In this document: positions 50,399-59,644 of the stretch, piece after piece
How positions within the stretch are numbered: position 1 is the first letter of the stretch
Layout of the letters: every line of letters starts with the position of its first letter
Source of the DNA: Nocardioides caldifontis
Lineage (GTDB): Bacteria; Actinomycetota; Actinomycetes; Propionibacteriales; Nocardioidaceae
Assembly: GCF_008087345.1 (NCBI RefSeq)
Contig: NZ_VHIB01000008.1
Span: forward strand, 534,567 to 598,566
Length of the DNA: 64,000 nt
Direction of reading: 5' to 3'
Made by a program: the position numbers and the translations under genes
Notes under the pieces: model-generated
What the model was told of the DNA's origin: nothing
What the model saw: only the letters and a program-made list of their open reading frames with translations
Database searches by the model: none

Positions 50399-51991
50399 TC
50401 AGGTGAGCAGGCGGAAGGCCGCGGCCGCCCGCTCATGGGCGAGGGCCGCGCGCGCGGCGTTCATGCCGGGTGCGCCGTGGACGCCGCCGCCGGGGTGCGC
50501 CGAGGCCGACGCCAGGTAGAGCCCGCGCACGCCCGTCTCGGCGCGGCCGAGTCCGGGGACCGGTCGGAACACGAGCTGCTGGTGCAGGTTGGCGGTGCCA
50601 CCGTTGAGCGCGCCGCCCTGGAGGTTGGCGTCGAGGCTCTCCATCTGCCGCGGGCCGAGCACCCGACGGGCGAGGATGCGCGACTCGAAGTCGGGGGCGT
50701 ACTTCACCATCCGGGCCTGCATCCGGTCGGCGAACCGCTGGCAGTCGTCGTCGTCCCAGGTGCCGCGGATCCCCTCGCCGCCCCCGTCGTACGCCGCACC
50801 GTGCGGCACGTGCGTGTAGGCCCACAGCGACTCGGTGCCCGCCGGGGAGCGCGTCGGGTCGGTGGTGGTCATCTGCCCGGTGAGCAGGAACGGGTCGGAC
50901 GGGATCGCGCCGGCGGTCACCTGTGCCAGCGCCTCGCTCATCTGCACCACCGAGTCGGCGATGTGCACCGTCCCCGCGCCGTACGGTGTCGGCGTGGCCC
51001 AGGGCACCGGGCCGTCGAGCGCCCAGTCCACCTTGATCGTCCCGGGGTCGAGCCGGAAGCTGCGCATCCCCCGCGCCACCTTGGGCGGCACGTCGCCGGG
51101 GTCGAGCAGCTTGCCGTAGAGGTTGGTCGCGAGCACGTCGGCGAGGACCGCGCGGCCGACGGCGTACCTGTCGTCCCTCGTGCGTACGGCGGTCACGCGG
51201 CCGCGGTCGACGTCGATCCCGACGACCTCGGCCGAGCAGCGGATGTCGCCGCCGAGCGAGCGCAGCCTGGTGGCGAGCGCCTGGGTCAGCATCCCGGAAC
51301 CGCCCTGGGGGACCGGAAACCCTTCGGTCTGGCCGAGCATGGCGAGCAGGATCCCCATCACGGCGGAGCCGGCGGAGTCGAGCGGGATGTCGGCGTGGCC
51401 GGCGTTGCCGGCGAGGAGGATCCGGGGCGCCTCGCCGCGGAACCGCACCTTGCCGACGTCGGTGACCGGGCTGAGCAGCTCCTTGACGTACTCCAACCCC
51501 CCGACCTTGCGGAGCCGGGCCAGCGCGCGTGCCCCGGCCCGCACCGGTGGGAACGGCGCGAGGAGCGCGTCGACGATGTCGCCGCCGATCGTGTCCCACT
51601 GCGCGCAGAGCTCGAGCCATGCCTCGCCGTCACCGGGCGCGAGCTCGTCGAAGAGCGCGGCGGTGACCTCGCGGTCGCGGTGGAGGACGGCCCAGTGGGC
51701 ACCTTCGTCGATCGGGTTGGCGAGCACCGCGGGCGCGTGCACCCACGTCAGTCCGTAGCGCTCGAGGTGGAACGCCTTGATGTTGGGCGACGCGGCAGCC
51801 AGCGGGTAGAAGGCGCTGAACGTGTCGTGCACGAAGTCGGGGTGCACCGAGCGGTCGCTGCGCACGGCGCCGCCGACGTCGGGCTGCGCCTCCAGCACGA
51901 GCACCGACCACCCTGCGTCGACGAGGTGGTTGGCGGCGACCAGCCCGTTGGGCCCGGCGCCGACCACCACGGCGTCGTACGCGCCGGTCAT
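50399..51991 (-). CDS. FAD oxidoreductase of the phytoene-desaturase family
   Basis: A 530-residue flavoprotein. FAD-binding VVVGAGPNGLVAANHLVDAG (GxGxxG) at the N-terminus, LEAQPDVGGAVRSD, FSAFYPLAAASPNI and a C-terminal ASASAHPGGGVHGAPGMNAA typical of the CrtI/PYROXD2-like group. No carotenoid genes are nearby. Its ATG overlaps the SDR stop (ATGA), so they act together on an unknown hydrophobic or phenolic substrate. Confidence 0.85.
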   Translation of the reverse strand: MTGAYDAVVVGAGPNGLVAANHLVDAGWSVLVLEAQPDVGGAVRSDRSVHPDFVHDTFSAFYPLAAASPNIKAFHLERYGLTWVHAPAVLANPIDEGAHWAVLHRDREVTAALFDELAPGDGEAWLELCAQWDTIGGDIVDALLAPFPPVRAGARALARLRKVGGLEYVKELLSPVTDVGKVRFRGEAPRILLAGNAGHADIPLDSAGSAVMGILLAMLGQTEGFPVPQGGSGMLTQALATRLRSLGGDIRCSAEVVGIDVDRGRVTAVRTRDDRYAVGRAVLADVLATNLYGKLLDPGDVPPKVARGMRSFRLDPGTIKVDWALDGPVPWATPTPYGAGTVHIADSVVQMSEALAQVTAGAIPSDPFLLTGQMTTTDPTRSPAGTESLWAYTHVPHGAAYDGGGEGIRGTWDDDDCQRFADRMQARMVKYAPDFESRILARRVLGPRQMESLDANLQGGALNGGTANLHQQLVFRPVPGLGRAETGVRGLYLASASAHPGGGVHGAPGMNAARAALAHERAAAAFRLLT

Positions 51992-52977
51992 CCGCCGCCC
52001 CGCAGCGCGCCGCGGACGACGGCGTCGAGGTTCCGCGCCAGCCCGGCGAGCGCGCCGACCTGGTCCCCCAGGAGCCGGTTGAGCTCCGGTTGCGAGGTGA
52101 GCACGTTGCCGGGGTTGGGCTCCTCCGGATGCGTGCGGTCGGTCGCCGCGAGGGTGAACAGCGGGCCGACCAGGAAGTCGTAGACCCCCGGCATGAACGA
52201 GAAGCCGAATCGGATCAGGTCGTTCGCCGCGCCCACCTGGGTGCGGTGGCGGGGCGACTCGAAGCGCTCGACGATCACCCGGGCGATCTTCTCCGGCGGG
52301 TCGACCGGCGGCGGCGGACGGCCGGCCCACCCCGCGTGGTTCGCCGCCTGCTCGTAGATCGGCGTGAGCACGCCACCCGGCGCGACGTAGCTGATCGAGA
52401 CCCCGCGCTCGTCGCGGTTCTCCACCTGCAGCTGGCGCGCGAGGGAGCGGACGCCCCACTTGCTCACCGCGTAGGCGCTCATCGTGGGCGCGGCGATGTG
52501 GCCGATCACCGAGCCGACCAGCACCAGCGCGCCGTGGCGCTGCCGGCGCATCAGCCGCACGGAGTGCCGCGCGACGTTGACCGACCCGGAGAGGTTGGTG
52601 CGCAGCACGGCGTCGAAGAGCTCCGCGGGCAGCTCCTCCGTGCGGCCGTAGGCGACGACCGCGGCGCAGTGCGCGACGGCGTCCAGCCGGCCGTGTCGGG
52701 AGACCACCCGGGCGACGAGCCGCTCGACGTCGCCGTCGTCGCCGACGTCGCAGGGGACGACGGTCACCGAGCCGGCGCCGCGGTCCTCGCACTCGTCCGC
52801 GGCCTCCTTCAGCGAGCCCTCGTCGCGGGCCGCGAGCACGAGGTGGTCCCCGGCCTCGGCGCACCGGTGCGCGACCGCGCGGCCGATGCCGCTGGAGGCG
52901 CCGGTGACCAGCACCACCCGCGGTCCCGTGGGTCCGCCGGGGCGTGGGAAGGGGAGGGCAGGGAGCGGCAACCGCAT
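51988..52977 (-). CDS. Short-chain dehydrogenase/reductase
   Basis: A 329-residue classical SDR. VVLVTGASSGIGRAVAHRCA (TGxxxGIG), a CAAVVAYGR turn in place of NNAG, the active-site S in LVLVGSVIGHIAAP and YxxxK in SAYAVSKWGVRSLA. The last 80 residues form an extra tail found in a subset of actinobacterial SDRs. Start ATG 52977. Confidence 0.85.
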   Translation of the reverse strand: MRLPLPALPFPRPGGPTGPRVVLVTGASSGIGRAVAHRCAEAGDHLVLAARDEGSLKEAADECEDRGAGSVTVVPCDVGDDGDVERLVARVVSRHGRLDAVAHCAAVVAYGRTEELPAELFDAVLRTNLSGSVNVARHSVRLMRRQRHGALVLVGSVIGHIAAPTMSAYAVSKWGVRSLARQLQVENRDERGVSISYVAPGGVLTPIYEQAANHAGWAGRPPPPVDPPEKIARVIVERFESPRHRTQVGAANDLIRFGFSFMPGVYDFLVGPLFTLAATDRTHPEEPNPGNVLTSQPELNRLLGDQVGALAGLARNLDAVVRGALRGGG

Positions 52978-53137
52978 GAGATCGGCCTACCCAGGCCCGC
53001 CTGGCGAGAAACGACGCCCCAGGCGTGGCGCGACGAGACGATCGCCTCGTCCCCCGCCTGCGGCGCGGTGGTTACCGCCGGGTGCACCGGGTAATCACCC
53101 AGTGCGCCGCACCGGCGGCTCTACCCGAGGAGTGTCG

Positions 53138-54196
53138 ATGTACCTGCCGCATGCACGCGGGCCCCTGAGCACGGCGCTGGTCGCCGTCCTGGGTGGCCGC
53201 GACCTGCTGGACGAGACCGCGCTGGTGCGCGAGGTCGAGCTGATCCCCGACGACGTCGACCTGCTGACCGACGAGGACGTGCAGCTGACGCTGTGGGTGC
53301 TCTACGAGCTGCACTACCGCGGGTTCGAGGGTGTCGACGACGACTGGGAGTGGGACCCGGGGCTGCTCCAGGTCCGTCGCGCCCTCGAGGACCGGCTGCT
53401 CGCCCAGCTCCGGTTCGCCACCGCCCCGTGGGTCCAGGAGGCCCTCGGCGCGAAGGGCGATGTCGCGAGCCGGCTCTTCGCGCTGACCGAGTCGGTGCCG
53501 GGCGCCCCGCTGTCGTCGTACATGCAGCGCGAGGCGACCGAGGAGGAGTTCCGCGAGTACCTCGTCCACAAGAGCGTCTACCACCTCAAGGAGTCCGACC
53601 CGCAGTCGTTCGTGCTCCCCCGGCTCCAGGGGCGCGCCAAGGTCGCGCTCGCCGAGCTCCAGTACGACGAGTACGGCGCCGGCCGCCCCGACCAGCTGCA
53701 CCAGGCGCTGTTCGCCGGCGGGCTCGACGCGCTCGGGCTCTCCTCCGAGTACGGCACCTACGTCGACCGGGTTCCCGCGCCGACGCTCGCCGTCACCAAC
53801 GTCATGAACCTGTTCGCGCTGCGCCGGTCGCTCGCGGCCGCCTCGATGGGCCACCTCGGGGCCTTCGAGGCCACGAGCTCGGAGCCGTGCCGCAAGGTCG
53901 CCGGCGGGTGCCGCCGGCTCGGGCTCCCGGACGCGGTGAGCGTCTACTTCGACGAGCACGTCGAGGCCGACGCGGTGCACGAGCAGCTGGCGTTCCGCGA
54001 CATCTGCGGCACGATGGCCGCCGCCCGGCCGGAGCTGGTCGAGGACCTCTTCTTCGGGGCGGCCGCCTACCTGGTCAGCGAGTCGGTGGCCGGGCAGACG
54101 ATGCTCGACGCCTGGGCCGAGGGGCGCACCAGCCTCCGCGAGGAGCCGCAGCCCGCCGTCGAGGAGCGCGAGCTGGAGACGGCGGTGGCGTCGTGA
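53138..54196 (+). CDS. Iron-containing redox enzyme, haem-oxygenase-like fold
   Basis: A 352-residue all-helical protein. ALVREVELIPDDVDLLTDED, LYELHYRGFEGVDDDWEWDP, VHKSVYHLKESDPQSFVLPR, LAELQYDEYGAGRPDQLHQA and YFDEHVEADAVHEQLAFRDI carry the histidines and acids that would bind a di-iron site in the HO-like diiron oxidase (PF14518) group. Known relatives cleave or desaturate amino or fatty acids. The CDGSH gene overlaps its stop (GTGA). Confidence 0.82.
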   Translation: MYLPHARGPLSTALVAVLGGRDLLDETALVREVELIPDDVDLLTDEDVQLTLWVLYELHYRGFEGVDDDWEWDPGLLQVRRALEDRLLAQLRFATAPWVQEALGAKGDVASRLFALTESVPGAPLSSYMQREATEEEFREYLVHKSVYHLKESDPQSFVLPRLQGRAKVALAELQYDEYGAGRPDQLHQALFAGGLDALGLSSEYGTYVDRVPAPTLAVTNVMNLFALRRSLAAASMGHLGAFEATSSEPCRKVAGGCRRLGLPDAVSVYFDEHVEADAVHEQLAFRDICGTMAAARPELVEDLFFGAAAYLVSESVAGQTMLDAWAEGRTSLREEPQPAVEERELETAVAS

Positions 54197-54426
54197 CCGC
54201 CGCACCGGCCGAGCGCCGACCCGTCGTCGTCACCGCGTGCCCGGACGGCCCGGTGCTGGTCCGCGGCGCCGACGTGGTGCAGGACGCCGACGGCGCCTCG
54301 CACGCCGTCACACGCCCCGTGGTCGCGGTGTGCACCTGCCGCCGCTCGGGCCGGATGCCCTGGTGCGACGGCACCCACAAGGCGGTCGAGCGGGCCAAGC
54401 GCCGCAAGGAGCAGCAGGGCGGCTAA
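54193..54426 (+). CDS. CDGSH iron-sulfur domain protein
   Basis: A 77-residue protein: CTCRRSGRMPWCDGTHKAVE, which is the CxCxx(S)xxxPxCDG(T)H [2Fe-2S] motif with the single histidine ligand. The N-terminal 40 residues are a small beta domain. GTG 54193 overlaps the iron-enzyme stop, so it is probably its electron donor. Its stop overlaps the convergent GGDEF gene by 4 bp. Confidence 0.92.
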   Translation: MTAAPAERRPVVVTACPDGPVLVRGADVVQDADGASHAVTRPVVAVCTCRRSGRMPWCDGTHKAVERAKRRKEQQGG

Positions 54427-55283
54427 CGGTCGCCCGGCACCACGGTGTCGCGGCCGGCGCGCTTGGCGGCGTACATCGCGGCGTCGGCCACCCGGACCGC
54501 CTCCGCTCCCCCGCTCGCGCCGACGACGGCGATCCCGGCGGACACCGTCAACGTGCCGCCGTTGGACTCCGCCCAGAGGCGCACCAGCTCCTGGAGCCGG
54601 TCGGCGGCCACCGAGCTCGGGACGTCGCTCATCACGACGACGAACTCGTCGCCGCCGTACCTCCCGACGAAGTCCTCCTTGCGGAGCCCGGCCCGCAGCA
54701 GCGTGGCGAAGCGGAGCAGCGCCTGGTCGCCCGCGGCGTGTCCCTCGCGGTCGTTGAGCGCCTTGAAGTGGTCGAGGTCGAGCAGGCACACGACGTCGCC
54801 CGGCACCGCGCCGTCGAGCCGCGGGCCGATCGCCCGTCGGCTCGCGACCCCGGTGAGCGGGTCGGTGCTCGCCGAGCGGCTCTCCTGCTCCAGCAGGTCG
54901 CAGCGGGCGGCCGCCACCCGGGCGTCGTCCACCAGCGCCGGGAGGTGCTGCTCGAGCCTGGCCCGGGTCTCCTCCGTGGGCAGCGCAGGGACCACGTGCA
55001 GCGGCCGACCGCGGCCCAGCGACACGTCGACCGTCACCGGTCCCGACGGGATGTCCGGAGCCTCACCGGCCGGCACCACGACGCCACCGAGCGCCGCGAC
55101 CGCCGCGTGGAGCACCTCGACCACCTGGTCGCGGTCCTCCGCGCGGAGCAGGGCCCTCGCAGTCCGCAAGGCCACGTTCGCCGGGTGGAGCTCCCTCCGC
55201 TCCACCGGCGACGGCACGGTCTGTGCCGGCACCGCGGGCAGTCCCGTGGGCCGGGGCCGGCCGGGGCCCGCGCCGGTCGTCAT
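54423..55283 (-). CDS. GGDEF diguanylate cyclase
   Basis: A 286-residue protein: an N-terminal GAF-like sensor part (about 20-125) and a GGDEF domain with STDPLTGVASRRAI, LLDLDHFKALNDREGHAAGD and RYGGDEFVVVM. The product-inhibition I-site RxxD (RKED) is 5 residues before GGDEF, so c-di-GMP synthesis and feedback are likely. Its ATG overlaps the PAS kinase stop (ATGA). Confidence 0.9.
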   Translation of the reverse strand: MTTGAGPGRPRPTGLPAVPAQTVPSPVERRELHPANVALRTARALLRAEDRDQVVEVLHAAVAALGGVVVPAGEAPDIPSGPVTVDVSLGRGRPLHVVPALPTEETRARLEQHLPALVDDARVAAARCDLLEQESRSASTDPLTGVASRRAIGPRLDGAVPGDVVCLLDLDHFKALNDREGHAAGDQALLRFATLLRAGLRKEDFVGRYGGDEFVVVMSDVPSSVAADRLQELVRLWAESNGGTLTVSAGIAVVGASGGAEAVRVADAAMYAAKRAGRDTVVPGDR

Positions 55284-56956
55284 GCAGGGCTCCGCAACAG
55301 TCCCGGCTCGGCGGCCGCGGTCGGCTGCGTCAGCGGCAGCCGCACGGTCACCCGGGTGCCCACGCCCGGGCGGGAGACGAGCTGCACGTCGCCGCCGTGC
55401 GCGTCCACCAGCGACCGCACCACGGAGAGGCCGAGCCCGCTGCCCGGGACGGCGCGCAGGTGGGCGGCGGAGGCCCGGAAGAAGCGGGTGAACAGCGCCG
55501 CCTGCTCCTCCTCCGGGATGCCGATGCCGGTGTCCGCGACCTCGACGACGGCCTCGTCGCCCTCGACCCGCAACGCGCAGGACACCGAGCCGGCCTCGGT
55601 GAACTTCACCGCGTTGCCCAGCAGGTGCATCACCACCCGGTCGAGCGCGCACGGGTCGCCGGCGACCTCGACGTCGGTGTCCGGCAGGTCGGTCTCGAGG
55701 TCGAGCGAGGCGGTGAGCCCGTTGGAGCGGACCCGGTCCACGCACAGCTGCACCACCTGGCGCAGGTCGATCGGGTCGGAGGCCAGCGACGGGTTCCCGC
55801 TGTCGAGGCTGGAGAGGACCAGCAGGTCGTCGGCGAGCTCGCACAGCCGGTCGGCGTTGCGCAGGATCGCCTCGACGTACATCGCGCCGCGGGGGCTGAG
55901 GTCCGCACCGCCGTCGGCCATCAGCTCGGCGTAGCCACGGATGCTCGTCACCGGCGTGCGCAGCTCGTGGCTGGCGGTGGCGACGAAGTCGTTGCGGGTC
56001 TCGTCGAGCGCGGAGAGGCGGCGGGCCGCCTCCCGCTCCTTGTCGAGGGCGGAGAGCAGCAGCTCGTGGGTACGACGCTCCGCGGTCACGTCGACCGCCC
56101 AGGCGAGGAAGCCGACCTGGCGACCCACGGCGTCGCTCATCCGGCGGACCAGGACCGAGATCACGGTGCGGGCGCCGTCGGGCTGGATGACAGTCCAGTC
56201 GCACCGCTCGTCGTCCCAGGGGCCGCGGAGCCGACGGCGCGGCGCCAGCTCGTCGTCGGGCCGACGCCGGTCGAGCTCGCCGAGGTCGACCGACCGGTCG
56301 CCGCGCCGCTCGAACCGCCGGGGGTCGACCGCGAACAGCTCGGGACCGCAGGCGACGCCGGCGCTGGTGGCGCGCTGCTGCACCTGCTCGGGGTCGAAGA
56401 CGTCGCCCGGCAGGACCTCGCCGAGGAGCTCGGTGGCAGGCCGGCCCAGCAGCGACTCCATCCCCGCGTTGCAGTAGGTGACGCGGCCGAGGTTGTCGGT
56501 GGCGAGCACCGGGACGCCGAACATGGAGGTGGCGACGTGGGAGAAGATCACCGGCGTCACCGGACGGTCGCTCTGGTCCCCCGCGACCAGCATCAGGTGC
56601 GTCGCGCGGTAGGGGTCCTGCGCGAGCGGCGAGACCGTCCAGGCCACCGGCACGCTGCCGTCCCGGGCGAGCAGCTCGCCGTCGAACGTGACGGGGCCCG
56701 TCGTACCCGAGTCGGCGAGGCCGCACGTGACCACGAACGCGGCTTCGGCGTCGGAGACCAGGGTGCCGACCACGTGGCGGCCCACGATCGCGTCGCGGTC
56801 GAGGCCGGTCAGTGTCTCGAGCGCCCGGCTCGACCAGGCGATGCGACCGGTGTCCCTCGCGACGACCGCGCACGCGAGCCCGACGGTGTCGAGCACGGCG
56901 ACCGCGAAGTCAGGCGCGGCCCCGCTGGTGGCGGGAGAGGAGGACGGGGTGGTCAT
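55280..56956 (-). CDS. PAS-PAS sensor histidine kinase
   Basis: A 558-residue kinase with two PAS domains (about 20-125 and 140-295), HisKA with DFVATASHELRTPVTSIRGY and an ATPase domain with HLLGNAVKFTEAG, ADTGIGIPEEEQ and GSGLGLSVVRSLVD. No membrane segment. No response regulator is adjacent. Co-transcribed with the GGDEF gene. Confidence 0.9.
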   Translation of the reverse strand: MTTPSSSPATSGAAPDFAVAVLDTVGLACAVVARDTGRIAWSSRALETLTGLDRDAIVGRHVVGTLVSDAEAAFVVTCGLADSGTTGPVTFDGELLARDGSVPVAWTVSPLAQDPYRATHLMLVAGDQSDRPVTPVIFSHVATSMFGVPVLATDNLGRVTYCNAGMESLLGRPATELLGEVLPGDVFDPEQVQQRATSAGVACGPELFAVDPRRFERRGDRSVDLGELDRRRPDDELAPRRRLRGPWDDERCDWTVIQPDGARTVISVLVRRMSDAVGRQVGFLAWAVDVTAERRTHELLLSALDKEREAARRLSALDETRNDFVATASHELRTPVTSIRGYAELMADGGADLSPRGAMYVEAILRNADRLCELADDLLVLSSLDSGNPSLASDPIDLRQVVQLCVDRVRSNGLTASLDLETDLPDTDVEVAGDPCALDRVVMHLLGNAVKFTEAGSVSCALRVEGDEAVVEVADTGIGIPEEEQAALFTRFFRASAAHLRAVPGSGLGLSVVRSLVDAHGGDVQLVSRPGVGTRVTVRLPLTQPTAAAEPGLLRSPA

Positions 56957-57103
56957 CGAGGCCTTTCGGGATCGCGGGCAGGCACCCGAGAGGATCGGCG
57001 GGTGCCACCGCCGGCTTGAGCCGTCCGGGCCGGAGACGGGACAGAGACGGGACCGGGACGGGACCGGGACGGGACCAAGGGCACACCCGGAGCCCTCGCC
57101 GCG

Positions 57104-59560
57104 TCAGCGAGCGGTGTCCTGCCACGTGCTCCGCACGCTCCGGCGGACCCGTCCGAGCTCGGTGGCCGGCACGGGGCCGCTGAACAGCGCGCCCTGTGCG
57201 AGCGAGCAGCCGAGCTCGCGCAGGAGCGCGGCCTGCTCCGGGGTCTCGACCCCTTCCGCGCCCGTCCGCGCGTCGATCGAGCCGGCGATCGCGACGAGGG
57301 CGCGCACCATCCGGACGCACTCGGGGTTGGAGCCCAGGCCGACGACGAACGAGCGGTCGATCTTGAGCAGGTCGGGGCACAGCCGCTGCAGCCACAGCAA
57401 CGAGCCGGCGCCGGCGCCGAGGTCGCCCAGGGCCACCCGGCCTCCCAGGGAGATGACGTCCCGGGAGCGGTTGACGGTCAGGTCGGGATCCTCGTTGAGG
57501 ACCTTCTCGGAGAGCCGCACGACGAGACGACCGGGGAGGATCCCCTGCTCGCGCAGCCGGCGGACCAGCTCGTCGCCCTCCCGCAGCGCCGGCTGCCGCG
57601 AGTACGCGTAGACGCCCAGGTAGCAGTCCTCCGGCAGCGTGCCTGCCTCGACGAGGCGGGCCACGTCGCGCGCCGCGGTCGAGACGACGAAGCGCTGGAG
57701 CTCCTGGTCGATGCCGGCGCTGTGCGCCGCGGTGACGACGTCGAAGGCGCGGAGCCGCCCGCGGGTGGGGTGCTGCCAGCGCACGACGGCCTCGACGCCG
57801 GCGACGTCGCCCCGGTCGAGGTCGACGACCGGCTGGTACTCCACGAACAGTCGCCCCTCGGTGAGCGCGGCCCCCACCTCGGAGCTGAGCTCGGACTGCC
57901 GCCGCGACGCCGCAGCCAGGGTGCGGTCGTGGACCATCACGCGGCCCTTGTCACGGCTCTTGGCGGCGTACATCGCCGCGTCGGCCATGCCGAGCAGCTC
58001 GTCCGGCGTCCCGGGCGGCGACAGCGCGACACCGATGCTCACCGAGACCGGGTGGGCGTTGCCGGCGATGACCACCGGCTCCTCGAGGGCGCCCAGCAGC
58101 CGCTTGCCCACGGCCTGGGCCTCCTCGAGCCCCGTCTCCTCGCAGATCACCGCGAACTCGTCGCCGCCGAGCCGCGCGAGCGTGTCGCTCTGCCGGAGCA
58201 CGGAGCGGAACCGCTGCGCGACCTCGCGCAGCAGGTCGTCGCCGGTCTGGTGGCCGAAGCGGTCGTTGACCTGCTTGAAGTCGTCGAGGTCGAGGAAGAG
58301 GACCGCGAGGGAGCCGTCGTCGGCGCGCTGCTGCCGGGCCGCGGCCACGGTGAGGCGGTCGGTGAAGAGCGTGCGGTTCGGCAGCCCGGTGAGCGGGTCG
58401 TGCAGGGCCTGCCGGCGCAGCTCGCGCACGGCGTTCCGTTCGGAGGTGACGTCGGCGACCATCGCCAGCGAGCCGACCCTGCCGTCCTCGAGGGGCAGCG
58501 GGGTGGCCGCGATGCTGAGCACGCGACGGGTGCCGTCGCGGTGGGTGAAGGGGAGCTCGTAGCGCTCCGTCCCCACCTCGGCCCGCGAGGCGAGCCGCTT
58601 CAGCAGGGTGTCGGCGACCTTGGGCGTGATCGTCGGCCACAGCCCCTGCTCGTAGATGACCTCGAGCGAGTGGCCGACCATGTCGGCCAGCTTCTGGTTG
58701 GCGAAGATCGTCGTGCCGTCCGGGGCCAGGGCCAGGATCCCCTCCTGCGCGGTCTCGGCGATCGCCCGGTGGCGGGCCTCGGACTCGCGCAGCGCGAGGT
58801 GAGCCTCCATCTCGCGGGTGATGTCGCGCAGGTTGATCACGAGCCCGCCGATGTCGGGGTCGTCGAGCGAGTTGTTGATCGAGGCCTCGGTCCAGCGGAC
58901 CTTCCCGGCGCTGTCCCGCACCCGGACGGTCTCGCGGACCGCCGTCGGGCCGTCGAGGGCGGCGCGGAGGGCGGCCGCGGCCTTCGGCATGTCCTCCTCG
59001 AGAAGGAACTCGTAGCCGTTGCGGGTGACCACCTCGAGGGGGTCGTAGCCGAAGATGTCGAGCGCCGACGGCGAGACGTAGACGATCGTCCCCTGCGCGT
59101 CGGTCACCAGCGCCACGTCCCATGCCCGGCGGTTGAGCCCGCGGAAGAACGCCTGCTGGGCCTCGAGCCGCTGGCCGACGTCACGGAGGTCCGACGGGTC
59201 GTGGACCGCCATCGCGAACGCGGGCCCCTCGGCCGGGTCGATCGCGAAGAGGTCGAGCACGACGGGCACGCTGACGCCGCCGATGCCGCGCACCGCCACC
59301 TCGTAGCGGCCGGCGGCGAGCTCGTCGGTGCCGGGACGCGTCAGGGATGCGTGGCCCTCGGCGACCAGGTCGGAGAGCCGGAGCCCCGCCACCTCGGCGC
59401 GGTCGCGGCCGAGCAGCCGGGCGAACGAGTCGTTGACGTCGAGAAGGTGGCCGTCGGGGGCGACGAAGCCGTGCGCCAGCGGCGCCTGCAGGTAGGCAGC
59501 GCGCATCAAGCCGTCGAGGGTGCCCTCGCTGCACCCTGTCACGCTGTCGTGCACGTCCAC
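57104..59560 (-). CDS. PAS-GGDEF-EAL protein with degenerate EAL
   Basis: An 818-residue protein: three PAS domains (about 20-125, 135-250, 260-375), GGDEF at 380-550 with LARLGGDEFAVICEE and the RxxD I-site (RQSD) 5 residues before it, and EAL at 560-805. In EAL the key EAL is EAV (GVEAVVRW) and DDFGTG is GDLGAG, so the first metal-binding Asp is gone; KIDRSFV, AEGVET and the LAQG glutamine remain. It is probably a synthase with a non-catalytic c-di-GMP-binding EAL. Confidence 0.88.
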   Translation of the reverse strand: MDVHDSVTGCSEGTLDGLMRAAYLQAPLAHGFVAPDGHLLDVNDSFARLLGRDRAEVAGLRLSDLVAEGHASLTRPGTDELAAGRYEVAVRGIGGVSVPVVLDLFAIDPAEGPAFAMAVHDPSDLRDVGQRLEAQQAFFRGLNRRAWDVALVTDAQGTIVYVSPSALDIFGYDPLEVVTRNGYEFLLEEDMPKAAAALRAALDGPTAVRETVRVRDSAGKVRWTEASINNSLDDPDIGGLVINLRDITREMEAHLALRESEARHRAIAETAQEGILALAPDGTTIFANQKLADMVGHSLEVIYEQGLWPTITPKVADTLLKRLASRAEVGTERYELPFTHRDGTRRVLSIAATPLPLEDGRVGSLAMVADVTSERNAVRELRRQALHDPLTGLPNRTLFTDRLTVAAARQQRADDGSLAVLFLDLDDFKQVNDRFGHQTGDDLLREVAQRFRSVLRQSDTLARLGGDEFAVICEETGLEEAQAVGKRLLGALEEPVVIAGNAHPVSVSIGVALSPPGTPDELLGMADAAMYAAKSRDKGRVMVHDRTLAAASRRQSELSSEVGAALTEGRLFVEYQPVVDLDRGDVAGVEAVVRWQHPTRGRLRAFDVVTAAHSAGIDQELQRFVVSTAARDVARLVEAGTLPEDCYLGVYAYSRQPALREGDELVRRLREQGILPGRLVVRLSEKVLNEDPDLTVNRSRDVISLGGRVALGDLGAGAGSLLWLQRLCPDLLKIDRSFVVGLGSNPECVRMVRALVAIAGSIDARTGAEGVETPEQAALLRELGCSLAQGALFSGPVPATELGRVRRSVRSTWQDTAR

Positions 59561-59644
59561 CCCTGACCTCCGGGTCGCTTCCTACCCACCGTCACGCCGT
59601 CGAGACGCCTCTCGACACGGTGGTGTTCAGGAGTATCGGCTCCT

